A stretch of DNA of 64,000 nucleotides from Burkholderia lata (lineage in GTDB: Bacteria; Pseudomonadota; Gammaproteobacteria; Burkholderiales; Burkholderiaceae): positions 62,001-126,000 of the forward strand of contig NZ_CABVQK010000008.1 of assembly GCF_902499335.1 (NCBI RefSeq). The letters run 5' to 3'. The notes under the pieces were generated by a model that was not told the origin of the DNA, ran no database searches, and saw only the letters and a program-made list of their open reading frames with translations. Positions 45,767-54,082 of this stretch are shown piece after piece (the stretch's first letter is position 1; the number at the start of each line of letters is the position of its first letter). Position numbers and translations under genes: made by a program.

Positions 45767-46154
45767 GGGAGGCGCGCGGCGTCGTCGCGTATTGCCGCTC
45801 GTAGATCGACTGGCAATGCGTGCAGCGTTCGGCGGCCGGGCGTGCCAGCAGGCGCTCGTAGCCGACCGAGCCGTCGCAGTCGATGCATTCGCCGTAGCTG
45901 CCGTCGCGCATCCGCTGCAGCGCGCGGCCGATCGCGCGCAGTTCGGTCAGCTTCATGCCGATCAATGCATGATCGACGTCGACGAACAGATCCGCATTCG
46001 CCTCGTCGCCCTCGTCCGGCGCCGCGCCGGCGAGGTCTGCATAGGATTCCGACGCACGTTGGTCTTCGCTCGTGCGTATTTCCGCACGCAACGTCTGCTC
46101 GCTCTCGTTCAGCCGCTGTTTCAGCGTCTGCCGTTGTTGTTGGTCGAGCGCCAT
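45762..46154 (-). CDS. DksA/TraR-family zinc-finger protein
   Basis: 130-aa protein. A helical coiled-coil N-terminus (about 1-80, beginning ALDQQQRQTLKQRLNESEQTLRAEIR) is followed by a four-cysteine zinc finger CIDC...CTHC. It resembles the DksA homologues that bind RNA polymerase through the secondary channel, but it is shorter than E. coli DksA (151 aa) and may be a paralogue. Start ATG 46154 is chosen since upstream residues are not protein-like. Confidence 0.85.
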   Translation of the reverse strand: MALDQQQRQTLKQRLNESEQTLRAEIRTSEDQRASESYADLAGAAPDEGDEANADLFVDVDHALIGMKLTELRAIGRALQRMRDGSYGECIDCDGSVGYERLLARPAAERCTHCQSIYERQYATTPRASL

Positions 46155-46534
46155 GGCCGTCTCTCCTGTTCCGGGTTCCGCGCGGAGCATTGCGGCGCGC
46201 GGTGTCGCGCCGGTGCGCGGCGGGCAGGCGTCACCGCCTGCCACCGTGTCCGGATGTGCGTACGGAGACACGAAGTGCCGGACGCATTCGACGCAGGATA
46301 AACCCATTGAACACGCGTGTGTTGACCGGAATCAGCGTGCACTGCGATGCACGTGAAGTGCTTGCAGAAACTGGGGACGGACGCGAAAACGCGACGCCCG
46401 GCTCGGGCCTCGCGGCCCCGCATCGCAGCCGCAGCGCAGCAATTCACCGCGCTGTCACGCCCGCACTTCGGTTCGACGTCGATCCCCTGACGTGATTGAC
46501 GGCGTGGTTAGCCTCTTCCGATGATTTGTCATCC
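46155..46534. other. 380-bp intergenic region
   Basis: Promoter side of the DksA-like gene and 3' side of the sugar transferase. Only a short ACACGCGTGT palindrome (46311-46320) and a GATGA-tttg-TCATC mini-hairpin (46520-46533) beyond the transferase stop are visible. No gene. Confidence 0.5.
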
Positions 46535-47950
46535 TCAGAACGCATTGCGCCCGATGAACCCCCGCACGACCGTCAACAGGATGATCTTCATGTCGAACCA
46601 GAAGCTCCAGTTCTGCATGTAGAACAGATCGAACTTCACGCGCGCTTCCATCGCCTCGACCTTGCGCGTCTCGCCGCGATAGCCGTTCACCTGTGCCCAT
46701 CCGGTGATGCCGGGCCGCACGCGGTAGCGATACATGTAGCAGTCGATCAGTTGCCGGTAGAAGTCGTCGTGTTCGATCGCATGCGGACGCGGGCCGACGA
46801 CCGACATCTGCCCGAACAGTACGTTGAAGAACTGCGGCAGCTCGTCGAGCGACGTGCGCCGCAGGAACGCGCCGACGCGCGTGATCCGCGAATCGTTGCG
46901 CGATGCCTGCCGCACGACGCCCGGTTGTGCGCGATGCACGCGCATCGTCCGGAACTTCAGGATGTCGAACTCGCGGCCGTCGACGCCCTTGCGGCGTTGC
47001 CTGAACAGCACGGGCCCCGGCGACGACAGCTTGACCGCGATCGCCAGCATCGACAGCAGCGGCAGCAACGGAATCAGCACGCCGAACGCGAACAGCCGGT
47101 CGAACGCGAACTTCGCCCACAGCTCCGGCGCCGAGCGCGGCGTGGTCGCGAGGTTGATCGCCGGCATGCCGAGCACGTCGGTCGCCGAGCGATCGACCAC
47201 CGCCATCTGCCGCACGTCGGGCAGCAGCCGCAACTCCACGAACTCGTCGCGCAACTCGCGGACGATGCGCTGGATCCGCCACTCGTGCGACATCGGCAGC
47301 GTGAGCCATACCTCGTCGATTTCGCCGCGACGAATCAGGTCGCGTAGCGCGTTCCAGTCATCGATCACCGGCACGCCGCCGATGCCGCCGGAGGCAGCCT
47401 GTGCGTCGTCATCGAATACGCACGCCGCCACGAAAGGCCCTTGCGGCGCGAGCTGCATCCGCTCGACCGCGACACGCCCGTAGGCCGTTGCGCCGACCAC
47501 CGCGACGCGGCGCTGCCGCGCGCGCGGGTCGTCACGCGTCAGCGCGAACGCCAGCAGCGCGGCACGGCCGAGCAGCAACGCGGCGTCGCCGGCCAGCACC
47601 GTGCGCACGATCCAGCGGGTCGTGATCGTGCCGCCGCGGTTCATGATCCACAACGCGGCGGTCACCGTCAGCACGCTCGCGCAGACGAGCGCCACCGTCG
47701 TCTGTGTCAGCGCATGCGTGCCGCCTTGCGGTGCCACGCCGCCACGCACGGTGCGCAGGTAGCGCGGCAGCAATGCCACCGTCAGCACGCACAGCAGCGC
47801 GATCGCGCCGCGCTGCGCGTCGGACAGCTCGCGCCACGCGAGGCCCGACGCCGCCTGCGCGGCGAGCGCGCCTGTCAGCACGAGCACGACGTCGGTCGCT
47901 GCGATCGCGGCACGCCGCATCGCATTCGTTCCACCGGACCTCGACTGCAT
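46535..47950 (-). CDS. polyprenyl-phosphate hexose-1-phosphate transferase (WbaP/WcaJ-like)
   Basis: 471-aa membrane enzyme of the polyisoprenylphosphate hexose-1-P transferase family. Four N-terminal helices, then a CoA-binding-like Rossmann region (QRRVAVVGATAYGRVAVERM), a fifth helix (FGVLIPLLPLLSMLAIA) and the catalytic C-terminal domain with KLSSPGPVLFRQRRKG, FDILKFRTM, RRTSLDELPQFFNVL and GPRP. It loads the first sugar-1-phosphate (usually glucose) onto undecaprenyl phosphate to start an exopolysaccharide repeat unit. Start ATG 47950 is 2 bp after the Crp gene stop; 47920 is an alternative. Likely co-transcribed with the regulator. Confidence 0.9.
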   Translation of the reverse strand: MQSRSGGTNAMRRAAIAATDVVLVLTGALAAQAASGLAWRELSDAQRGAIALLCVLTVALLPRYLRTVRGGVAPQGGTHALTQTTVALVCASVLTVTAALWIMNRGGTITTRWIVRTVLAGDAALLLGRAALLAFALTRDDPRARQRRVAVVGATAYGRVAVERMQLAPQGPFVAACVFDDDAQAASGGIGGVPVIDDWNALRDLIRRGEIDEVWLTLPMSHEWRIQRIVRELRDEFVELRLLPDVRQMAVVDRSATDVLGMPAINLATTPRSAPELWAKFAFDRLFAFGVLIPLLPLLSMLAIAVKLSSPGPVLFRQRRKGVDGREFDILKFRTMRVHRAQPGVVRQASRNDSRITRVGAFLRRTSLDELPQFFNVLFGQMSVVGPRPHAIEHDDFYRQLIDCYMYRYRVRPGITGWAQVNGYRGETRKVEAMEARVKFDLFYMQNWSFWFDMKIILLTVVRGFIGRNAF

Positions 47951-47952
47951 CG

Positions 47953-48735
47953 TCACGCACCATGTGCCGGGAACCCGCGATGCCCCTCCGGCATGCGGGG
48001 CCGAACCGGCGTCGGCCTCGCCGTGCCGCGCGTGCCGAGCAACCTGCGATAGTCGGCGCGAATCAGGTCGTAGCATTCGCATGCATGATGTTCGAGGCCG
48101 TCGCGGTCGAGCACCGTGATACGGCCGCGGCGCTGCCGGATCAACCCAGCTTCCTGCAGGTTGCCCGCCGCTTCCGTCACGCCTTCGCGCCGCACGCCGA
48201 GCATGTTCGCGATCGTCTGCTGCGTGACGGCCAGTTCGTCGCCGTCGATGCGGTCGTGCGCAAGCAGCAGCCAGCGGCTGAGCTGCTCGCTGACCGAGTG
48301 ATGACGGTTGCACAGCGCGCTGCGCGAGATCTGCGCCATCGTCGCCTGGCAGTAATTGAGCAGCAAGCGGTAGGTCGCCGGCGAGCGCTCGAATTCCGCG
48401 CGCATCACGCAGCTCGGCACGCGATAGGCCATCCCGCCGATGCGGACCTCGACCCGGAGCGACGCCGCAGCGCCACCGACCATCGTCGCCAGCCCGACCA
48501 CCCCCTCGCGGCCGACCTGCGCGACCTCGACCATCGCACCGTCTTCCATCAGGTGCTGCACCGACATCATCGACGTCGTCGGGAAATGCACGTGACGCAT
48601 CGGCTCGCCGACACGGTCGAGCATCCCGGCCTTGATCCTGACCAGTTCGAGATGCGGTGCGATGGTGCGGATGCTGTCCTCGGGGAGGGCATCGAGGATG
48701 GCATTCGCCGAGAAGCTCGAGTGAAGATGAAGCAT
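47953..48735 (-). CDS. berA: Crp/Fnr-family regulator, BerA candidate
   Basis: 260-aa regulator: an N-terminal cyclic-nucleotide-like beta-roll (about 10-135) and a Crp-type winged helix (about 160-225; VTQQTIANMLGVRREGVTEAAG). In B. cenocepacia a Crp/Fnr protein, BerA, binds c-di-GMP and activates the bep exopolysaccharide genes, and its gene is transcribed from a sigma-54 promoter activated by BerB. Here a sigma-54-type promoter lies upstream, the sugar-transferase gene follows, and a BerB-like activator is encoded nearby; this supports the BerA assignment over the paralogue at 49655. ATG 48735 (MLHLHSSFSANA) follows AAAGGGAT. The symbol is inferred from gene order and promoter, not alignment. 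Confidence 0.75.
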   Translation of the reverse strand: MLHLHSSFSANAILDALPEDSIRTIAPHLELVRIKAGMLDRVGEPMRHVHFPTTSMMSVQHLMEDGAMVEVAQVGREGVVGLATMVGGAAASLRVEVRIGGMAYRVPSCVMRAEFERSPATYRLLLNYCQATMAQISRSALCNRHHSVSEQLSRWLLLAHDRIDGDELAVTQQTIANMLGVRREGVTEAAGNLQEAGLIRQRRGRITVLDRDGLEHHACECYDLIRADYRRLLGTRGTARPTPVRPRMPEGHRGFPAHGA

Positions 48736-49654
48736 GTCTGTATCCCTTTTATCGTCCGCGCCGCCTGCAGCCGCGTGCACGGAACTCGTTATAGCGATGC
48801 GTGCCAGGACGTTGGCAGGGGTTGCGGCCACAACCCTGATTGCGACTGACCATCGGCTTGTCGCCGGATCGAGTCGGTCGTCCCGTTTCGACACGCCAGC
48901 CCGAATAAGCGATTTACGTGCCAATACATGCCCATCCTTAATATATGAATCACGCCTGATTTAGATCACCCGAATTACCGGCTGAAAAACAAAAAAAGCG
49001 TCTCATTTCCGGACACTCTTCCCGGCAATGGACACCGCACACCATTTGACTGATCATTTCACCTGCGTCGCGCCGCAGAAGCCGCACCGGTGCCGCGAGG
49101 CTTGCTGTTCATATACTTACAGTCGATTTTCAATTGTTTCCATGATGTACCGGGCAGCACTCCACTGCGGCGTTACGCCTCACACGGCCGTTTGAAACTG
49201 TCTCAAATTTGAATCGGCACACTAATTTCAGGCTCTGTCACCTACCGCACATTTTGACCACAAGCCGTTGATTTACATCGTCATTTTTGCGCGCGCCATT
49301 TATTTGTCAAACAATGTTCAATGCCTTTAACGCACTTTAACGATGCGATGCACGCCCCCCGCGCGATTGATCACCGGCCGACACGGAATGAATGATCGAC
49401 GTCGCATTCAATTTCCGGATGATTAATTCCGTCGAAATGAATCATTAAATCCAGATAACGTTTGCACCCAGCCAAAATCGTCAAACTTTGTGAAATGACG
49501 CAATGTGCAATTGATTGAATTCAATGGCGTGCTAGCCTTTTCGCCAGTATCGTCACTCCATTTTTGACGAACACAAGTCCGCACGATCGTGCGAATCCCC
49601 CATTTCGGGGTATCGCCGCGACGACGCGCGACCGCCACCCTACGAGGATGCGCC
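48736..49654. promoter_or_regulatory. 919-bp divergent control region between two Crp/Fnr genes
   Basis: No gene; AT-rich for the window. Besides the sigma-54 promoter it holds several dyads built from TTTGA/TCAAA units: TTTGA-N7-TCAAA (49191-49207), the overlapping palindrome TCAAATTTGA (49203-49212), and ATTGAATTCAAT (49514-49525), about 130 bp upstream of the GTG at 49655. These resemble Crp/Fnr half-sites and are candidates for binding by either paralogue. Confidence 0.5.
48909..48924 (-). promoter_or_regulatory. sigma-54 (-24/-12) promoter of the berA-like gene
   Basis: Minus strand reads TTGGCACG-TAAA-TCGCTT. The -24 element TTGGCACG is perfect, GG and GC have the obligatory spacing, and only one base of the -12 TTGC differs (TCGC). 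It points to the Crp gene with an expected leader of about 160 nt. Confidence 0.8.
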
Positions 49655-50437
49655 GTGACTCACCAGGCCCCTGACGCCGTCGCGTACGCGAACGGCACGA
49701 TCGAGCTTTCCCACAGTTTCGATGCGAACCGGTTTCTCGCGGCCATCGACCGCGACGAGCTCGCGACGCTGGTCCCCCACCTTCAACTCGTCCACCTGAA
49801 ATCGGGGCAAGTGCTCTGCGAACCCGGCGAAATGCTCGCGGCGGTCTACCTGCCCGTCACGACCGCGATTTCGCTGCAGTACGTGTCGTCCGGCGGCATG
49901 ACGCTGGAAGTCGCGGAGATCGGCAGCGAGAGCGTGGTGTGCGACGACGTGATCGGCGGCAGCGGCCGGATGCCCTGCCGGGCCGTCGCCTGCCGCGACG
50001 GTTTCGTCTACCGGCTCGACCGGCGCGTGTTCGCCGCCGCGTTCGATACGTCGCCGGTGATCCGCCATCTCGTGTTCATCTGCGTGCGGCTGCTGATGGC
50101 GCAGGTCTCGCAGATCACGTTCTGCAGCCGCCATCACGTGCTCAAACATCAGCTATGCAGATGGTTCCTGCTCGCGTACGACCGGACCCGCAGCATCGAG
50201 ATCCAGGTGACGCACAGCATGCTGGCGCAGATGCTTGGCGTGCGGCGCGAAACGGTCACCGATGCCGCCGGCGAAATCCAGAAGCTGGGCCTGATCCGGC
50301 AATACCGGAGCTCGATCGAGCTTGCCGACCTCGACGGCCTCGAAAAAATGTCGTGCGGCTGCCGCGCGATCGTGCGCGACGAGATGAAACGCATCCTGTC
50401 GGCCGACTCGTGCGTGCCGGCCGCGTCGCGCGCCTGA
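49655..50437 (+). CDS. Crp/Fnr-family regulator, paralogue of the BerA candidate
   Basis: 260-aa regulator with the same layout as the protein encoded at 47953-48735: beta-roll (about 20-145) and HTH (VTHSMLAQMLGVRRETVTDAAG), with shared C-terminal cysteines (SCGC here, CEC there). Start GTG 49655 is supported by GAGGA upstream; the nearer ATG at 49648 is out of frame. It is divergent from the other Crp gene and 174 bp upstream of the carrier-protein operon on the same strand, so it may regulate that operon. Confidence 0.85.
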   Translation: MTHQAPDAVAYANGTIELSHSFDANRFLAAIDRDELATLVPHLQLVHLKSGQVLCEPGEMLAAVYLPVTTAISLQYVSSGGMTLEVAEIGSESVVCDDVIGGSGRMPCRAVACRDGFVYRLDRRVFAAAFDTSPVIRHLVFICVRLLMAQVSQITFCSRHHVLKHQLCRWFLLAYDRTRSIEIQVTHSMLAQMLGVRRETVTDAAGEIQKLGLIRQYRSSIELADLDGLEKMSCGCRAIVRDEMKRILSADSCVPAASRA

Positions 50438-50611
50438 CCGGCCTGCCGGCGCGTCGGCGCCGCGCTTCCGCGTGCGAGGTTAGCTGTTTGTAGGGTGGCG
50501 AACAGAACGCCGTGTCTGCCAATGGTCTACTGATGCCGGACTGCCGGGGGGACGTCAACGCGTATCGCGCGTCTGCCCGAGCGGACGACAACACGCACGC
50601 CGGAGCAGCAC

Positions 50612-50863
50612 GTGAAAAACGAAATCAGAACCATCCTGAAGCACGTCGCCCACCTCGAAGCCGCGATCGATTCGATCGGTGACGGGGACGACCTCTACGA
50701 CGCGGGCCTCTCCTCGCTCGACACGATCCAGCTGATGCTCGCGATCGAGAAGCAGTTCAACATCGAGATTCCCGACGAGATGCTGAACCGCAACCTGTTC
50801 CGCAGCATCGACGCCCTCGCGGACACGATCGCCACGTTGCAACGCACCGAGCATTCCGCATGA
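50612..50863 (+). CDS. acyl carrier protein (aminoacyl carrier)
   Basis: 83-aa stand-alone carrier protein. The phosphopantetheine-accepting Ser is S35 in DAGLSSLDTIQLML, and the helix III region (EIPDEMLNRNLFRSIDALADTI) is normal. It is not FabD-cluster AcpP. Its partner genes (a ligase homologous to amino acid:[carrier protein] ligases) indicate that it carries an amino acid thioester. First gene of a five-gene operon; the ATPase-free cluster continues with an ATGA overlap. Ribosome site CCGGAGCAGCAC. Confidence 0.9.
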   Translation: MKNEIRTILKHVAHLEAAIDSIGDGDDLYDAGLSSLDTIQLMLAIEKQFNIEIPDEMLNRNLFRSIDALADTIATLQRTEHSA

Positions 50864-52056
50864 GCGCGCTGCTTCCCGAACTCGCGACCGACAGCGATTC
50901 ACGTCGGCTCGACGAGGCCGCGCATGCCGTCGCGCAGATCGCCGCGCAGCACGCGGACGCGGTCGACCGCGACGCGCGCTGCCCGGTCGAGGCAATCGAG
51001 GCGATGCGCGCGCGCCGCCTGCTCGGCGCGATGGTGCCGACCCATCTCGGCGGCGCTGGCGCGTCGCTGGAAGACATCGCATCGGCCTGCTCGATTCTCG
51101 GCCAGGCCTGCGCGTCGTCGGCGATGGTGTTCGCGATGCACCAGATCCAGGTCGCCTGCATCGTCGACCACGCGCTCGACCAGGGCTGGCACAAGCTGTT
51201 CCTGCAGCAGCTCGTGCGCCACCAGTGGCTGCTCGCATCGGCCACGTCGGAAGACGGTGTCGGCGGCAACCTGCGCGCGAGCCAGTGCGCGCTCGAAACC
51301 GACGGCGGCGAGTTCCGGCTGCGCAAATCCGCGCCGACGATCTCGTACGGCGACTACGCGGACGGCATCCTCGCGACCGCGCGACGCGATGCGGACGCGC
51401 CGGCTTCCGAGCAGGTGCTCGTCACGCTGCTGCGCGACGGCTACACGCTCACGCGCCGCGGCGAATGGGACACGCTCGGGATGCGCGGCACCTGCAGCAA
51501 CGGCTTCGAGCTCGACGCGCAAGGCGCCGCCGTCCAGTGCCTGCCGGTGCCGTTCGCGAAGATCGCCGAAGAAACGATGGTGCCGGTGTCGCACATCCTG
51601 TGGGCCGCGGTATGGATCGGCGTGGCCGGCGACGCGTTCCATCGCGCGCACCAGTTCTTCCGCGCGCAGGCACGCCAGACCGATGGCGCACCGTCGCCCG
51701 CGTCGCGGCGCATCGCCGAATCGCTCGCGCTGATGCAGGCGATGCAGGCCCGCGTCGACAACGTGCTGCGCCTTCATGCGAATCCGGCGTCTCGCTCGTG
51801 GTCGGCCGGCATGGCCCGGGCCGCCGAGATCAACACGCTGAAGACCTACGTGTCGACGACCGCGCTGGAAGTCGCGCACCAGGCCATGATGATCTGCGGG
51901 ATGGCCGGCTACAAGCAGGGCACGCCGTTCAGCATCGGCCGCCACATTCGCGACCTGCATGCGGCGCCGCTGATGATCAGCAACGACCGCATTGCCGTCA
52001 ACACCTCGAACCTGCTGCTCGCGCTGCGTCCTGCGACGCTGGAGAAACATACGTGA
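50860..52056 (+). CDS. acyl-CoA-dehydrogenase-like flavoprotein
   Basis: 398-aa member of the acyl-CoA dehydrogenase superfamily: N-terminal helical domain (about 10-125), central beta domain (FRLRKSAPTISYGDYADGIL) and C-terminal helical domain. At the position where classical enzymes read Y-E-G-T with the catalytic Glu, this protein reads ISNDRIAVNTS, so the usual base is not evident. It may oxidise the aminoacyl group on the carrier protein (as in prolyl-PCP oxidases) or act by another route. It starts with a 4-bp overlap with the carrier gene and ends with a 4-bp overlap with the ligase. Confidence 0.85.
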   Translation: MSALLPELATDSDSRRLDEAAHAVAQIAAQHADAVDRDARCPVEAIEAMRARRLLGAMVPTHLGGAGASLEDIASACSILGQACASSAMVFAMHQIQVACIVDHALDQGWHKLFLQQLVRHQWLLASATSEDGVGGNLRASQCALETDGGEFRLRKSAPTISYGDYADGILATARRDADAPASEQVLVTLLRDGYTLTRRGEWDTLGMRGTCSNGFELDAQGAAVQCLPVPFAKIAEETMVPVSHILWAAVWIGVAGDAFHRAHQFFRAQARQTDGAPSPASRRIAESLALMQAMQARVDNVLRLHANPASRSWSAGMARAAEINTLKTYVSTTALEVAHQAMMICGMAGYKQGTPFSIGRHIRDLHAAPLMISNDRIAVNTSNLLLALRPATLEKHT

Positions 52057-53027
52057 ACGATCGCCTAGCCGTGCCCTCCGCCGCCTCCGCTCCCGCCGAT
52101 GCACCGATCGACCGCGCGGGCGTCAACCCGCTGCGCGACGAACTGATCGACGCGGGCCTGCTGGTCTCGACCGGCATCCAGGGCCTGTTCGGCCGCAGCG
52201 AGCGGTTCGAGCGTGTCGTGGAAGCGCTCGACGCGTTCGTCACGCGTATCGGCGCCGACCAGCAGGCGGAAGTGCTGCGCTTCCCGCCGGCGATGAGCCG
52301 CACCGAGTTCGAGCGCAGCGAATACATGAAGAGCTTCCCGCAGCTCGCGGGCAGCGTGCATGCGTTCTGCGGCGACGAGCGCCAGCACCAGCGCGTACTG
52401 CAGTGCCTCGATCACGGCGACGACTGGACGGAAAGCCAGAAGCCGACCTATGTCGTGATGACGCCGGCCGCGTGCTACCCGGTCTACCCTGTCGTCGCAC
52501 GCGCGGGCGCGCTGCCGGCCGACGGCCGGATCGTCGACGTGTTCTCGTACTGCTTCCGCCACGAGCCGTCGCTCGATCCGACCCGCATGCAGCTGTTCCG
52601 GATGCGCGAATACGTGCGGATCGGCACGCCCGAGCAGATCGTGTCGTTCCGCGAGACCTGGATCGAACGCGGCACGCGGATGATCGAGGCACTGCGCCTG
52701 CCCAATGCGATCGATCTCGCGAACGATCCGTTCTTCGGGCGCGGCGGCAAGATCGTCGCGAACAGCCAGCGCGAGCAGAACCTGAAATTCGAACTGCTGA
52801 TCCCGATCGAGCACGACGGTCGCCAGACCGCCTGCCTGAGCTTCAACTACCACATGGACCATTTCGGGCTGCTGTGGGACATCCGCACCGCGACGGGCGA
52901 CGTCGCGCACACGGGCTGCGTCGGCTTTGGTCTCGAACGGCTCACGCTCGCGCTGTTCCGCCACCACGGCTTCGACATCGATGCGTGGCCGCGCGAAGTC
53001 CGCGACGTGCTGTGGGGCACGCCATGA
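52053..53027 (+). CDS. amino acid:[carrier protein] ligase (SerRS-like)
   Basis: 324-aa class II synthetase-like enzyme lacking the N-terminal tRNA-binding domain of seryl-tRNA synthetase. Motif 2 (FRHEPSLDPTRMQLFRMREYVRIG) and motif 3 (GFGLERLTLALF) are intact. The zinc ligands C141, E186 and C289 have the same spacing I recall for the Bradyrhizobium enzyme (C131/E176/C279). Characterised relatives activate glycine or alanine with ATP and transfer it to the phosphopantetheine of a carrier protein, not to tRNA. Start GTG 52053 overlaps the upstream stop (GTGA). Confidence 0.92.
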   Translation: MNDRLAVPSAASAPADAPIDRAGVNPLRDELIDAGLLVSTGIQGLFGRSERFERVVEALDAFVTRIGADQQAEVLRFPPAMSRTEFERSEYMKSFPQLAGSVHAFCGDERQHQRVLQCLDHGDDWTESQKPTYVVMTPAACYPVYPVVARAGALPADGRIVDVFSYCFRHEPSLDPTRMQLFRMREYVRIGTPEQIVSFRETWIERGTRMIEALRLPNAIDLANDPFFGRGGKIVANSQREQNLKFELLIPIEHDGRQTACLSFNYHMDHFGLLWDIRTATGDVAHTGCVGFGLERLTLALFRHHGFDIDAWPREVRDVLWGTP

Positions 53028-54082
53028 AATTCGTGTCCCGAGGCGGCGAAGACGCGTCGTTCGAGGATGTGCGCCACCGCGCGCGCCACTACCGGCCGCA
53101 TCCGCTGCATAGCCAGGAGATGGTCTGGAAACAGACCAACTGCTACGTCGACATGTGGCTTGAGGTGCTCCGGTGGTGGGGCTTCAATCCGTACGCGGCG
53201 CTGCCGTTCACGATCGCGCTCGATTTCGAGGGTGACCAGTTCACGTTCTTCAAGTTTCCGCACGACGAACTGGAGCGGCTGTACGGGATCGTCGTGCAGG
53301 AGCACTCGATCTACGAATCGCTCGACCAGCACATCGAAACGCAGGTCGCGCGCGGCCACCTGATGATCGTCGAAGTCGACGCGTGGTTTCTGCCCGATAC
53401 GCGCGGCAGCAGCTACCGGACGCAGCACACGAAGACGACGATCGGCATCGACGCGATCGATCGAGCGAAACGCCAGATCGGCTATTTCCACAACAGCGGC
53501 TATTACGTGGCCGAGGATTTCGACTACAACGGGCTCGTCGGCGGCAGCTCGCCGATGACGCTGCCGCCGTACGTCGAATGCGCGAAGCGGCGGTTTGCGC
53601 CGCTCGACGAGCGCGAGCTGTGCGAAACGTCGCTCGCCGCGCTGCAGCGCCACCTGCGGCGCCTGCCGGTCGTCGACCCGATCGCCGCATTCCGGCGGCA
53701 GTTGCAGACCGACGCGCGGACGCTCGCCGATTCGCCGCTCGAGCACTTCCATGCGTACTCGTTCAATTCGGTGCGGCAACTCGGCGCGAATTTCGAACTG
53801 TTCGGTCACTACGTGCGCTGGTTGCAGGCCAGCGGCTGCGTCGGGCCGTTCACCGAGATCCGCGCCGCGTGCGACCGCATCGCGTCCGAAGCGATGGTGC
53901 TGGAATTCCGGCTCGCGCGTGCCTGCGCGCGCGGCAAGGAGGAGCGCGGCGACTCGACGCTCGAAGCGATCCAGGCCGCGTACGCGGATGTGGTCGCCTG
54001 CGCGCGGCAGATCGCGTTGCCGCTGCGGCACATGACGTCCGCGCGCAGCGACACCGCGGCACCCGTGCCGGTCATGCGGTGA
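53024..54082 (+). CDS. DUF1839 family protein (papain-like/BtrH-like candidate acyltransferase)
   Basis: 352-aa soluble protein always seen, in my knowledge, with amino acid:[carrier protein] ligases; function unproven. The N-terminal half contains a Cys in KQTNCYVDMW (C40), a His in YRTQHTKTTIGID (H135) and an Asp at 143, an order resembling the cysteine-protease-like fold of BtrH, which moves an acyl group from a carrier protein to an aminoglycoside. The C-terminal half is helical. It overlaps the ligase stop (ATGA). I infer transfer of an aminoacyl group to an acceptor; this is a hypothesis. Confidence 0.85.
   Translation: MKFVSRGGEDASFEDVRHRARHYRPHPLHSQEMVWKQTNCYVDMWLEVLRWWGFNPYAALPFTIALDFEGDQFTFFKFPHDELERLYGIVVQEHSIYESLDQHIETQVARGHLMIVEVDAWFLPDTRGSSYRTQHTKTTIGIDAIDRAKRQIGYFHNSGYYVAEDFDYNGLVGGSSPMTLPPYVECAKRRFAPLDERELCETSLAALQRHLRRLPVVDPIAAFRRQLQTDARTLADSPLEHFHAYSFNSVRQLGANFELFGHYVRWLQASGCVGPFTEIRAACDRIASEAMVLEFRLARACARGKEERGDSTLEAIQAAYADVVACARQIALPLRHMTSARSDTAAPVPVMR

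Noticed and set aside
48788..48808. TGGCACG-like element on the minus strand near the berA-like start
   Set aside because: GG and GC are separated by 8 rather than 10 bases, so sigma-54 spacing is wrong.
49423..49638. 71-aa minus-strand open frame in the Crp-Crp region
   Set aside because: Overlaps likely promoter elements, no ribosome site and no family resemblance.
50495..50510. GG-N10-GC arrangement upstream of the carrier-protein operon
   Set aside because: Only TGGC and GC match; -24 and -12 elements are otherwise poor. Not strong enough to call a sigma-54 promoter.
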